A stretch of DNA of 64,000 nucleotides from Bacillus sp. V3B. GTDB lineage: Bacteria > Bacillota > Bacilli > Bacillales > Cytobacillaceae. This document shows positions 50,470 to 59,359 of this stretch, piece after piece (position 1 is the first letter of the stretch; each line of letters begins with the position of its first letter). The notes under the pieces were generated by a model that ran no database searches, was not told where the DNA came from, and saw only the letters and a program-made list of their open reading frames with translations. The translations under genes were made by a program, and so were the position numbers. The stretch lies in assembly GCF_024494465.1 (NCBI RefSeq), contig NZ_JAETXM010000013.1, positions 1-64,000 of the forward strand, in the 5' to 3' direction.

Positions 50470-51252
50470 TTATTCACCCATAGTGAATGTAACTTCACCT
50501 AGACCATCAAATTTACCAGTTACAAAATCACCTGAATTTAACAAAATAGCACCTGTTAATGCACCAGATAAAATAAGATCGCCCTTCTTAATTTTTTGTC
50601 CTTTTCTAGCAAGCATGTTAGCAAGTACAGCGATTGCATTAGCTGGATGTCCTAATACTGCAGCACCAGCTCCTAGGTCTTTAATTTGACCATTAATAGA
50701 TAATGTTGCTCCTACTAAATCAAGATCAAGCTCACTTGGTTTTTTAAGCGTGTTACCAAATACAACTCTTGAAGTTGATGCATTATCAGCAATAACATCT
50801 GTTAATGTAAAGTTAAAGTTTTCATAGCGGCTGTCAATGATTTCAAGTGCAGGTAAAACATATTCTGTTTTCGCTAATACTTGAGCACCTGTAATTCCAG
50901 GACCTTCGATATCTTCACCGATAAGGAAAGCAATTTCAGCTTCTACTTTCGGATGGATTTGAAAAGGAACTACTCCACCGTTATCGACCAACATATAATC
51001 AAACACATAACCGTAGATAGGCTCATCCACACCCATTTGATCCCATTTTGCTTTACTTGTTAAGCCCATTTTAGGACCAACAATTTTGCGGCCTTCATCT
51101 AATTTTGTTTGGACAAGTAACTCTTGTGCTTGGTATGCTTCTTCAACCGTTAAATCAGGTTTGATTGTTGAAGTTACTTTAACCACTTCACGCTTTTCAA
51201 CTTCTGCTGCTACTAAATAGTCTTTAATTTGTTTAATGATTTCGTTAGACAT
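50470..51252 (-). CDS. praD: 4-oxalocrotonate decarboxylase
   Basis: A 260-residue member of the hydratase/decarboxylase family. It matches XylI rather than XylJ in GLTSKAKWDQMGVDEPIYG, HPKVEAEIAF (metal Glu residues), DSRYENFNFTLTDVIADNAS and LGAGAAVLGHP. It decarboxylates 4-oxalocrotonate to 2-hydroxypenta-2,4-dienoate, usually as a complex with the hydratase. AGGAGG precedes the ATG. The hydratase gene ends 48 bases upstream. Confidence 0.85.
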   Translation of the reverse strand: MSNEIIKQIKDYLVAAEVEKREVVKVTSTIKPDLTVEEAYQAQELLVQTKLDEGRKIVGPKMGLTSKAKWDQMGVDEPIYGYVFDYMLVDNGGVVPFQIHPKVEAEIAFLIGEDIEGPGITGAQVLAKTEYVLPALEIIDSRYENFNFTLTDVIADNASTSRVVFGNTLKKPSELDLDLVGATLSINGQIKDLGAGAAVLGHPANAIAVLANMLARKGQKIKKGDLILSGALTGAILLNSGDFVTGKFDGLGEVTFTMGE

Positions 51253-51300
51253 TCTTTTTCCTCCTTGATTGTTTCCATTCTATTTTCAAATCATGTACGA

Positions 51301-52080
51301 TTATTTAAAATTAACGCTTACTTGTCCTAAATGAGCAAATCTTGCAGTGAAAGAATCTCCTGGGTTAGCAACTACCATTCCAGAAAGTGCACCAGAAAGA
51401 ATGACTTCTCCTGCTTTTAGAGTAATATCATAATCAGCTAAACGATTGGCTAACCAGGCAACACATGTAGCAGGATTTCCTAAAGCTGCAGCGCCCACAC
51501 CTGTATTTACCATTTCACCATTTTGTGATAGCACCATACCAACTAACTCAAGATCAATATCTTCAATCTTTGTTGGTTTTCCACCTAAAACATATAAGCC
51601 TGATGAAGCGTTATCTGCTACTGTATCTTGAAGTTTGATTTTCCAATCTTGCACACGGCTATCAACAATTTCCAAAGCAGGTAAAACATAATCTGTTGCT
51701 TGAATAACATCAACAGCTGTCACATTTGGTCCTTTTAGATCTTTTTTCAAAATAAATGCGATTTCTCCTTCAATTTTCGGTTGAAGCATTGTTTTGCAGT
51801 CGATTGTTCCACCATTTTCAACGACCATGCTGTCTAATAGGTGACCATAGTCTGGTTCATCAACACCTAACATTTTTTGTACAGCAATAGAAGTTAAGCC
51901 AATTTTCTTTCCTACAACTTTTTGTCCTTCACTTAATTTCTTTTTAATGTTTTCTAACTGAATGTAATAAGCCTCATCAACAGTAATTTCTGAATCTGTT
52001 ACTGTTAGTGGATCGATCCCTACTTGAGTGGCTTCAGCTTCTAATAATTGAGCTGCAAACTTTTCAATTTTACTAGTCAA
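51301..52080 (-). CDS. praE: 2-hydroxypenta-2,4-dienoate (2-oxopent-4-enoate) hydratase
   Basis: A 259-residue paralogue of the gene before it. XylJ-like marks are GKKIGLTSIAVQKMLGVDEPDYG, QPKIEGEIAF, QDTVADNASSG and GNPATCVAWLANRL. It adds water to 2-hydroxypentadienoate to give 4-hydroxy-2-oxovalerate. The aldolase that would act next is not in the window. It starts at 52080; the AAAGGATG site is fair. A long hairpin separates it from the dehydrogenase gene. Confidence 0.85.
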   Translation of the reverse strand: MTSKIEKFAAQLLEAEATQVGIDPLTVTDSEITVDEAYYIQLENIKKKLSEGQKVVGKKIGLTSIAVQKMLGVDEPDYGHLLDSMVVENGGTIDCKTMLQPKIEGEIAFILKKDLKGPNVTAVDVIQATDYVLPALEIVDSRVQDWKIKLQDTVADNASSGLYVLGGKPTKIEDIDLELVGMVLSQNGEMVNTGVGAAALGNPATCVAWLANRLADYDITLKAGEVILSGALSGMVVANPGDSFTARFAHLGQVSVNFK

Positions 52081-52142
52081 TTGAATTCATCCTTTCTTTT
52101 CCACTATGTATTTTTTCGTAATCAAGCATACGAATTTTTAAA

Positions 52143-52181
52143 TATGTTGCACGGTTAGCCCGTTTAACCGTGCAACATATA
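52143..52181 (-). promoter_or_regulatory. Long hairpin inside the lower meta operon
   Basis: A 16-base perfect stem (ATATGTTGCACGGTTA and complement) with a seven-base loop, 19 bases after the dehydrogenase stop. No T run follows on the minus strand, so it is more likely an mRNA stability or processing element, or a weak terminator, than a full stop. Confidence 0.65.
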
Positions 52182-52199
52182 AAGTTAATGTAACTGATC

Positions 52200-53684
52200 T
52201 TATAGTTTAACGCAAATGTTAGTTAATTCTGTGTAGAATTCCCAGCTATGAACACCACCGACACGACCTAGTCCACTATCTTTCGTACCGCCAAATGGAG
52301 TTCTTAAATCACGTACGAACCAGCAGTTGATATAAGATAATCCAGATTCAATTGATTGTGCTACACGGTGTGCACGACGGATGTCATTAGTCCAAATTGT
52401 ATTGCTTAAGCCCAAACGAGTATCGTTTGCTGCCGCAATCACTTCTTCTTCTGTGTCGAATGGAATGACTGTAACAACTGGTCCAAAGATTTCTTCGCGA
52501 ACACAACGAGAGCTGTCATCTAAACCAGTAATAATAGTTGGTTCTATGAAATACCCTTTATCCAACCCTTCAGGACGTTTACCGCCTGTAACGAAAGTAC
52601 CGCCTTCTTCTTCAGCAACTTTTAGGTAGCTCATTACTTTATCATAGTGTACTTTAGCAACTAATGCGCCTTGATCGTTGTCCAGATCAAATGGGTTACC
52701 AACTTTTAACTCTCTTGTTTTTGCTGCGAATTTTTCTACGAATTCATCAAAAATTGGGCGTTCAACATAAATTCTTGAACCGCATACACAAACTTCCCCT
52801 TGGTTTGTGAAACTTGATCTAACTGTAGTTGCAACTACTTCATCAATATCCACATCTGCAAAGATGATGTTAGGGTTTTTACCACCTAATTCAAAGGAAA
52901 GTTTTTTCAATGTTGGAGCAGCTTCCTCCATGATCTTAATACCTGTGCTTACTTGTCCGATAAAGCCGATACCTGCAATGTCAGGGTGTTTGTTGATTGC
53001 ACTTCCAGCACCAGGTCCAAAACCGTGAACCATGTTCACAACACCATTAGGAACGCCAGCTTCTTCAAGAATCTCCATTAATAATGTTGCTGTCATTGGA
53101 GTTAATTCAGATGGCTTAATAACTACTGTACATCCTGCAGCTAAAGCTGGAGCTAATTTCCAAGTTAATAAGAATAATGGAAGATTCCATGGCTGGATTA
53201 ATCCAACTACACCAATTGGACGGCGATATCCGTAGTTAATCGCATTATGAGTATCATCTTGGAATGATTCTGTTCCTACAGAAAGCATGTAGTCAGCAAA
53301 GAAATGGAAGTTTGCTGCTGCACGAGGAGCATCCACGTGACGTGAGAATTTAAGATGTTTACCATTATCTAATGATTCTAATTGTGCAATTTCTTCTTGT
53401 CTTGCTTCAAGAATGTCCCCAACTTTGCGGATAATTTTTGAACGTTCCTTTGTGCTCATTTTTCCCCATGGTCCTTCTTCAAAAGCACGTTTAGCAGCTT
53501 TAACCGCTAAATCAATATCTGCTGCGCTTCCTTCGGCAACTGTACCATAAACTTCTTCAGTTACAGGGTTAACATTATTAAAAGTTTTCTTATTAAGTGA
53601 TTCTACATATTGTCCATCAATATAATGTAAACAGTCAAATGCTTTTACTATAGGTTCAACAATCGTTTTTGTTTCTACAGCCAT
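52200..53684 (-). CDS. praB: 2-hydroxymuconate semialdehyde dehydrogenase
   Basis: A 494-residue NAD-dependent aldehyde dehydrogenase. The Glu and Cys of the active site are in FELGGKNPNIIF and TNQGEVCVCGSRIYV (about residues 265 and 298), with the XylG-like PRAAANFHFFADYMLS and PWNLPLFLLTWKLAPALAAG regions. It oxidises 2-hydroxymuconate semialdehyde to 2-hydroxymuconate. 2-aminomuconate semialdehyde dehydrogenase is a close alternative, but the tautomerase and decarboxylase downstream favour the hydroxymuconate branch. It is the first gene of the operon, divergent from the IclR gene. Confidence 0.85.
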   Translation of the reverse strand: MAVETKTIVEPIVKAFDCLHYIDGQYVESLNKKTFNNVNPVTEEVYGTVAEGSAADIDLAVKAAKRAFEEGPWGKMSTKERSKIIRKVGDILEARQEEIAQLESLDNGKHLKFSRHVDAPRAAANFHFFADYMLSVGTESFQDDTHNAINYGYRRPIGVVGLIQPWNLPLFLLTWKLAPALAAGCTVVIKPSELTPMTATLLMEILEEAGVPNGVVNMVHGFGPGAGSAINKHPDIAGIGFIGQVSTGIKIMEEAAPTLKKLSFELGGKNPNIIFADVDIDEVVATTVRSSFTNQGEVCVCGSRIYVERPIFDEFVEKFAAKTRELKVGNPFDLDNDQGALVAKVHYDKVMSYLKVAEEEGGTFVTGGKRPEGLDKGYFIEPTIITGLDDSSRCVREEIFGPVVTVIPFDTEEEVIAAANDTRLGLSNTIWTNDIRRAHRVAQSIESGLSYINCWFVRDLRTPFGGTKDSGLGRVGGVHSWEFYTELTNICVKL

Positions 53685-53753
53685 TTTTTATTGCCTCCTT
53701 ATATTTAAAAACTATTGAATTACTTTTCATAAACTCATGATAACGGTTGCGCG

Positions 53754-53788
53754 TTTCATATACAACTACCTAGTTGCTTTATATGAAA
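53754..53788. promoter_or_regulatory. Palindromic operator near praB
   Basis: TTTCATATA and TATATGAAA flank an inner CAACT/AGTTG dyad, 70 bases upstream of the dehydrogenase start. The half-site recurs at 53898-53950. Confidence 0.6.
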
Positions 53789-53897
53789 TAAAATCAATTA
53801 ATTAATTAAATATTTTTTCTTTTTGTTCCTAAACTGCGTCTATCATATGTACTCTTAAAAATTTTCATATTATTTCTTTTCATTACCCTCTTTTTCT

Positions 53898-53950
53898 GCT
53901 ATATTTTTTCATATATAGCAACACTGTTTATTCATATGAAAAAATATAGC
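53898..53950. promoter_or_regulatory. Palindromic operator at the IclR gene start
   Basis: Two 17-base arms (GCTATATTTTTTCATAT and its exact complement) are separated by 19 bases and end just before the AGGAGG of the iclR-type gene. A protein here would block or control its own gene. Confidence 0.65.
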
Positions 53951-53967
53951 GTACAGGAGGATTAGTT

Positions 53968-54744
53968 ATGGAACAAAATCATAAAGGTGACAATTACCTT
54001 TCGTCTGTAAAAAATGCTTTACGAATCTTAAATAGTTTTACAATGGATGAACCCGAGAAGAAGGTAAGCGATATTTCTTCTTCTCTAGGGTTAAACAAAA
54101 GTACCGTAAGTAGAACGATGGCAACGCTTGCAAGTGAAGGATTTGTATTCAAAGACCCCGAAACAAAAAAATACCGTTTAGGGTTCTCAATCCTTACCTT
54201 GAGTGGAATTATTAACAACAACATGGATATCGTTCGTGAGTCACAGCCCATTCTGAATAAATTAGTAGAAAGTATAGGTGAAACCGCTCACATTTCCATC
54301 TTCGACTATTTAGACGTTGTTTATTTACAAAAAGTAGAATGCAATCACCCTGTTAGATTTTTAACACATGTTGGGAAAAGAAATCCTCCCTATTGTACAA
54401 GTTCAGGTAAAGTACTCATGGCTTACTCAAGTCCAGATATAATTGAAAGCATCATCAATCAAGGATTGAAGCGATATACGAAAAATACCATTACAAACCC
54501 AGATCATTTGCGATCCCATCTAAATGAAATAAGAGAAAATGGCTATGCCTATAGCGTTGAGGAATTTTCTGAAGGGGGAGTTACCATTGCAGCCCCCATT
54601 TATGACTATACTGGAAAAGTAATTGCTGCACTTTCTGTCGTTGGGCCAAAACAGCGAATTCAGCAGCACAAAATTCCATCATTCGCTAAAAAGGTGATCA
54701 GTGCAAGTATGGAAATCTCTCGAAATATGGGCTATATACATTAA
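53968..54744 (+). CDS. IclR family transcriptional regulator
   Basis: A 258-residue IclR-type regulator. The winged helix is at residues about 10-70 (VSDISSSLGLNKSTVSRTMATLASEGF); the effector domain has CTSSGKVLMAY, YAYSVEEFSEGGVTIAAPIYDY and LSVVGPKQRI. It should bind an aromatic acid or a meta-pathway intermediate. It is divergent from praB, and the 283-base gap has two palindromes with the same TTTCATAT half-site. AGGAGG lies nine bases before the ATG. The likely targets are the lower meta operon and itself. Confidence 0.87.
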   Translation: MEQNHKGDNYLSSVKNALRILNSFTMDEPEKKVSDISSSLGLNKSTVSRTMATLASEGFVFKDPETKKYRLGFSILTLSGIINNNMDIVRESQPILNKLVESIGETAHISIFDYLDVVYLQKVECNHPVRFLTHVGKRNPPYCTSSGKVLMAYSSPDIIESIINQGLKRYTKNTITNPDHLRSHLNEIRENGYAYSVEEFSEGGVTIAAPIYDYTGKVIAALSVVGPKQRIQQHKIPSFAKKVISASMEISRNMGYIH

Positions 54745-55007
54745 ATGTAGTAGTGATACATCGGCTCAAAAGTATATGGAATCATTTACTACTACACTAT
54801 TATCCTATCAAATATCTGAACTTGAGTAAAGTTTCGAATGTAGATATTTGTCATAAAAGAACGAAAATAAAGAATTCTATCGAAAAGGTGGAATTATTAT
54901 TTAAATTACGGCACTCTACCCACCCAATATTTTGATGAAATAACAAATTCAAAATAAAAAGAGGCAATTTCTAATCGATTGAAGTCACTGAAAAAGTCCG
55001 TTTAAAT
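54745..55007. other. Intergenic stretch without a recognisable gene
   Basis: Only short frames are present here, with no ribosome sites or recognisable peptides. Confidence 0.5.
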
Positions 55008-55045
55008 AAAAGAAGTTAAATACCTATAGGTATTTAACTTCTTTT
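55008..55045. terminator. 38-bp perfect palindrome acting as terminator
   Basis: Two 19-base halves are exact complements with no unpaired centre, starting with AAAAGAAG and ending with CTTCTTTT. The T-rich ends fit an intrinsic terminator for either strand. Confidence 0.8.
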
Positions 55046-55134
55046 ATTTACTGTATGTTGATGAAAATACCTATTAATTATTCAAAGTGAACACTTTTTA
55101 AGTTCCTTTAATTAGTTCAACTTTTTATTCATTG

Positions 55135-55446
55135 TTAATCACGTACACCGAGGGCAATTTTTGCATAGCGAGACATACGCTCTTTCCCCCAAGGTGGATT
55201 CCACACTATATCTATTTGGATATTTGTTAATTCTTTTATATTCATAGACAGTTTCATTTTAGAATCCGCTAAAATCTGACCAGCCATCGGGCATCCCATT
55301 GAAGTCATCGTCATTTTAATAAATGCTTGTTTTTCTTCATCCACCTCTACTTCATAAACAAGTCCTAAATTAACAATATCAATTCCAAGTTCAGGATCCA
55401 TAACTTCTTCTAGAACTTCATATATTCGATCTACTAATTCTTTACT
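55135..55446 (-). CDS. yitW: MIP18/DUF59 iron-sulfur assembly factor (YitW/SufT-like)
   Basis: A 103-residue protein of the MIP18 family, close to B. subtilis YitW: EEVMDPELGIDIVNLGLVYEV, the Cys in TSMGCPMAG and the end VWNPPWGKERMSRYAKIALG. The family helps place Fe-S clusters; PaaD relatives serve ring-hydroxylating systems. I choose GTG 55446, behind GAGGTG, which gives the YitW start; ATG 55479, with GAGG before it, is also possible. Confidence 0.8.
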   Translation of the reverse strand, partial: SKELVDRIYEVLEEVMDPELGIDIVNLGLVYEVEVDEEKQAFIKMTMTSMGCPMAGQILADSKMKLSMNIKELTNIQIDIVWNPPWGKERMSRYAKIALGVRD

Positions 55447-55669
55447 CACTGTATTCACCTCTTGATATTTTTTCACCATCTATTTTCCTCATCTTTTAGA
55501 ATGATAATATTTCTCAATAAGAATATATCATACAAAAAGTAAAGAACTTGTGATGTATATCATACAAGAGGTATTATTTAAGACTACGATAGGATTACCT
55601 ATTAAGCATACATGAAATAGGGCCCCATTTCTCTACTGTTTTATTGAAACCATCATTCTAATATATTTT

Positions 55670-58228
55670 TTAATAATAATGATTATGATTTCGATACCTT
55701 TGTTCATGACATGAATCACATATTTGGTAACGATGGTCCCATGATAATTTTTTGTTGCATTTTCTGCATCTTTTTTTGATATCCTTCACATCCGTTTTTA
55801 GCTTTTCATGAACGGCATCACTAATTTCTTCACGAATTCTTTCCCAATAAACGGCATCTGTTCGTTTATTTAAACGATACAAAAATAACAGATGAAGTCC
55901 GATCGCTTTATATGAAAGTTCTAGATTTTCTAAAGTTCGCTTTTTTATTTTAGGATCTGGTGGTTCTTTTCCCGCTACAATGGATTCAACTGACTGTTTC
56001 CACTGCCTTATTAAATCAGACTCTCTTGTAGAGAACGGCAAATGCAATAAACCATATAGATCCATGAGTGAAAGTCGTGCTTCCAGTTCAGTTCCTCTAA
56101 TTAACTCATATAACTCCCGTTCCTCTAAGAGTGACGCTTTCTTTGTTCCTTTAGGACTTTTAAATTTATGCCACAGTTCAAAAAAAGTTCCCAAGTCTCG
56201 ATAGTATTTTTGGAACCTTTCAAATACACTATTAGTTGGGGCAATGGCAAATGTATGAATGAGTTCATCCTCTTGTGTAAGAAGCTCTTCCATTTTTTTA
56301 ATATTTTCAGTGAAGGCAACTTTTCCAATAGGATAAAGGCCTTTTCTACCTGCACGACCTGCAATTTGTTTCACTTCTTGTGAGGTAAGACGACGCCTCG
56401 ACGTCCCATCAAATTTACTGTTTTCTAAAAAGATAATTCGGTGAATGGGTAGGTTTAACCCCATTCCAATGGCATCTGTGGAAACAACGATGCTTGTTTC
56501 CCCTTTAATAAAGCGTTCAACCTGCTTCTTTCTTGTTTCTGGAGGCATACTCCCGTAAATCATACTAACAGAATGTCCATCATTCTGAAGTCGAGAGGCT
56601 GTTTCCAGAACCCTCTTCCTCGAAAAGCAAATTAAGGCGTCCCCTTTTTTCACATGTTTAATTTTAAATTCTTTTTTCTCTACTTCAAGTGGCGTTTCTC
56701 TTCTATATTCAGTGATCTCCATTTCCGAGTCACCCAAAAGCTGAACGAGCATCTCTTTTGCATTGCGACTTGCTATAATATGGACTTCTTTTGCCTGTAC
56801 TTTTGTAATCGCTTTATACCAAGAGAAACCGCGATCCTTATCAGAAATCATTTGTGATTCATCTATAACGACCACTTCATAAAAATCTTTTTCGTGAAAC
56901 ATCTCAACGGTAGATGAAATATGGCTGGCATGAGAAATTATTTTTTCCTCTTCCCCTGTTTTTAATGAACATGGTGTCCCTTGTGCATTTAAGAAATCAA
57001 ATACTTCTAGCGCTAGTAAACGCAAGGGGGCTAAGTATATTCCACTTTCAGCTTGCATCAACCGTTGGAGTGCATGATACGTTTTCCCCGTATTTGTCTC
57101 ACCAATATGCAGAACGTAACGAACATCTCTACCCTTTGGTGGATTATACTCCCGTTCAAAAATATCATTTAAAATGCGAGCTTCTTCTTCTTTTTTTCGC
57201 TGAATTTCAGCTCTTTCCTCTGCTTTTCTTTGCTCTCGCAACTGTACATCCTGGATAAATAATTTCTCATGTTCTTCTAATTCAAAAGAAATATCTGCAA
57301 GCCTCATTAAATCCGCAATATATTCATCTTCAATATAAGTCATGATTCTATCACTTATTTGATCCATCATGTTATCGATGCAATCGTCCAAAGCTGAATT
57401 CACTACAGAATCTTCATAACTAGAAGTCAAATCAGGAGAAAGAATTTGGTGAATATGTTCTCGTACAATATCGAAAAGATACTGATAAATAACAATTTGA
57501 TATGTATCAAAGTAGGTCTCATATTCATAATCATACCGATCCCAGTGTGAGACCTTTTGAATTTCACCTGTTAACTCAGTGAAAAAATCCCCTACTGTTG
57601 AATAATCCGATGTTTCAAAAGTTCCTTGGGGCACTAGCCTTTCTCCTATTGCAAATGGGTCAATCGACTGATATCTTATTTTCGATTGAAAATCACCTTT
57701 TATTCGATCAGCAACAAATTTTCTTGTTCGCAAATAAAAAAAATGTTGATATTCACTCATTAACCGCTCAACTTCTGTTTCAATCATTTCAGTGAATTGT
57801 TTCTTTGCAGCTACAGCTGCCTGCTCTGCTAAGCGCTTTTTATAGTTCATCCTTGCCATTTCATACAATTCAGACCAATATTCATCCTGTTCAGCAAACA
57901 TTTCTTGAACCCAATCTTTAATAGGAAATGGTTGATAGGTTTTTATTTTAGAACGAAATAATTTATTGATTATTTTCCGGTCAACACCTTCAACCTCATA
58001 TCCCTTTGTACTTAAATACTGTTTTTTTTCTACACGAGGAACTTGATTTGAAGCGCGATTCATCCATACATTTATCCAAATTTGCTCAATATAATGTTTT
58101 CTCTCGTTCACATACTCATCAAAGGTAGGGATCTTCTCTTTATCTTGCAAAAAAAAGATAATATCATCACGTACCTTTTGTTTTGTATGCTCTACCGCCT
58201 CAGGATATACGGAAGCTAATCTTTTCAT
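55670..58228 (-). CDS. Suv3-like superfamily 2 RNA helicase with zinc ribbon
   Basis: An 852-residue helicase. Residues 1-370 are a helical extension without known motifs. The core begins with motif I GETNTGKTYHALQRL (about 375), then LAPLRLLALEVFD, the DExH-type VVIDESQM (about 455), STDAIGMGLNLPI and motif VI QIAGRAGRKG. This order and the TNTGKT loop match SUV3, the mitochondrial RNA degradosome helicase. The C-terminus has a four-Cys ribbon (CRKCNKK...CDSCHEQ). It probably unwinds RNA, or RNA-DNA, in decay or repair. It starts at 58228 behind GGAGG and stands alone. Confidence 0.8.
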   Translation of the reverse strand: MKRLASVYPEAVEHTKQKVRDDIIFFLQDKEKIPTFDEYVNERKHYIEQIWINVWMNRASNQVPRVEKKQYLSTKGYEVEGVDRKIINKLFRSKIKTYQPFPIKDWVQEMFAEQDEYWSELYEMARMNYKKRLAEQAAVAAKKQFTEMIETEVERLMSEYQHFFYLRTRKFVADRIKGDFQSKIRYQSIDPFAIGERLVPQGTFETSDYSTVGDFFTELTGEIQKVSHWDRYDYEYETYFDTYQIVIYQYLFDIVREHIHQILSPDLTSSYEDSVVNSALDDCIDNMMDQISDRIMTYIEDEYIADLMRLADISFELEEHEKLFIQDVQLREQRKAEERAEIQRKKEEEARILNDIFEREYNPPKGRDVRYVLHIGETNTGKTYHALQRLMQAESGIYLAPLRLLALEVFDFLNAQGTPCSLKTGEEEKIISHASHISSTVEMFHEKDFYEVVVIDESQMISDKDRGFSWYKAITKVQAKEVHIIASRNAKEMLVQLLGDSEMEITEYRRETPLEVEKKEFKIKHVKKGDALICFSRKRVLETASRLQNDGHSVSMIYGSMPPETRKKQVERFIKGETSIVVSTDAIGMGLNLPIHRIIFLENSKFDGTSRRRLTSQEVKQIAGRAGRKGLYPIGKVAFTENIKKMEELLTQEDELIHTFAIAPTNSVFERFQKYYRDLGTFFELWHKFKSPKGTKKASLLEERELYELIRGTELEARLSLMDLYGLLHLPFSTRESDLIRQWKQSVESIVAGKEPPDPKIKKRTLENLELSYKAIGLHLLFLYRLNKRTDAVYWERIREEISDAVHEKLKTDVKDIKKRCRKCNKKLSWDHRYQICDSCHEQRYRNHNHYY

Positions 58229-58381
58229 ATGATGACCTCCTTCTCAAATAAATCCTTAAATAACCTCTAATTTTGTAAGTATCTATCTATATTTTAGAAC
58301 ATTTGTTTCTAATTGTCGAATTATTCTATCCTTATTATTAGTCTAATAACCAAAAAGCTTTCACAAATTAATCAAATTAAA

Positions 58382-58410
58382 AAAGTGGTATGGGCTTTGC
58401 CATACCACTT
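58382..58410 (-). terminator. Terminator of exoA
   Basis: AAGTGGTATGG and CCATACCACTT pair around six bases, with T's on the minus strand. Confidence 0.85.
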
Positions 58411-58419
58411 CAAAAAAAG

Positions 58420-59172
58420 TTAAATGGTTTCTAACATAATTGGACAGTGATCGCTGCCTAAAATATCACTATGGATATCGGCATCCTTTAAGCTGTCCGC
58501 CATTCTTTCTGATACAAGAAAATAGTCTATCCGCCAACCAATATTACGCTCACGAACTTTACTCATATAAGACCACCATGTATAAGAATCCATTTGGTCT
58601 GGATAAAAGTAACGGAAACTATCTATAAATCCCGCTGCTAATAAAAGGGACATTTTATTTCTTTCTTCGTCTGTAAAACCTGAATTCCCTATATTCGGTT
58701 TTGGATTTCTAAGGTCAATTTCATTATGAGCCACATTTAAATCTCCACAAAAAATAACTGGTTTATGTTCATTTAGTTTGATTAAATGCTCTCTCATCCC
58801 ATCTTCCCAAATTAAGCGGTACTCCAATCTTGTTAAATCACGTTTTGAATTTGGCGTATACACATTCACTACATAATAAGTTTCAAATTCTAATGTAATC
58901 ACTCGACCTTCTCGATCAGGCTCTTCTAACTCAATCCCATATGTAACAGAAATTGGTTCCTTTTTTGAAAAAATAGCTGTTCCAGAATATCCTTTTCTTT
59001 CAGCATAATTCCAAAACTGATGGTAACCTTCTAACTCAAGAGAAATTTGATTTTCTTGTAACTTTGTTTCCTGTATACAAAAAATATCTGCATCTACTTG
59101 TTGAAAATAATCCAAAAATCCTTTACGTACACACGCCCTAATTCCATTCACATTCCATGAGACTAATTTCAT
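58420..59172 (-). CDS. exoA: Exodeoxyribonuclease III / AP endonuclease ExoA
   Basis: A 250-residue Xth-family nuclease for base-excision repair. Catalytic motifs: WNVNGIRA, IQETKLQ (metal Glu), VYTPNS, GDLNVAH (Asp and Asn), and the final SDHCPI His. The length fits B. subtilis ExoA (252). A terminator lies just past the stop. Confidence 0.92.
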   Translation of the reverse strand: MKLVSWNVNGIRACVRKGFLDYFQQVDADIFCIQETKLQENQISLELEGYHQFWNYAERKGYSGTAIFSKKEPISVTYGIELEEPDREGRVITLEFETYYVVNVYTPNSKRDLTRLEYRLIWEDGMREHLIKLNEHKPVIFCGDLNVAHNEIDLRNPKPNIGNSGFTDEERNKMSLLLAAGFIDSFRYFYPDQMDSYTWWSYMSKVRERNIGWRIDYFLVSERMADSLKDADIHSDILGSDHCPIMLETI

Positions 59173-59224
59173 TACATTTTCCCCTTGTTGTCTTTAAGTT
59201 TACAGATACATCCTTTTTATTAAT

Positions 59225-59356
59225 GGCTGTGTTAAATAATAATGTTGACGGTCGAATGTCCTTTGATATACGCGTCCATTAAGTTATTTATTCTGAATAA
59301 AACACATGGCCACATACACCAAAGACCATTTATCAACAATAACCTTTAATACAGCC
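59225..59356. repeat. Inverted-repeat element, copy 2 (MITE-like)
   Basis: Terminal inverted repeats of about 30 bases (GGCTGTGTTAAATAATAAT then GTTGACGGTC, against GGCTGTATTAAAGGTTATT then GTTGATAAATGGTC on the other strand). The centre is shared with copy 1 at 14164-14292. It begins four bases after the dUTPase stop on the minus strand. Confidence 0.8.
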
Positions 59357-59359
59357 TTA

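Noticed and set aside
49353-50502. Plus-strand frames over the 49-50 kb genes
   Set aside because: They are antisense shadows of a soluble protein gene and of the tautomerase, without start signals.
54753-54935. 60-codon frame after the IclR gene
   Set aside because: No ribosome site, biased composition and no recognisable motif.
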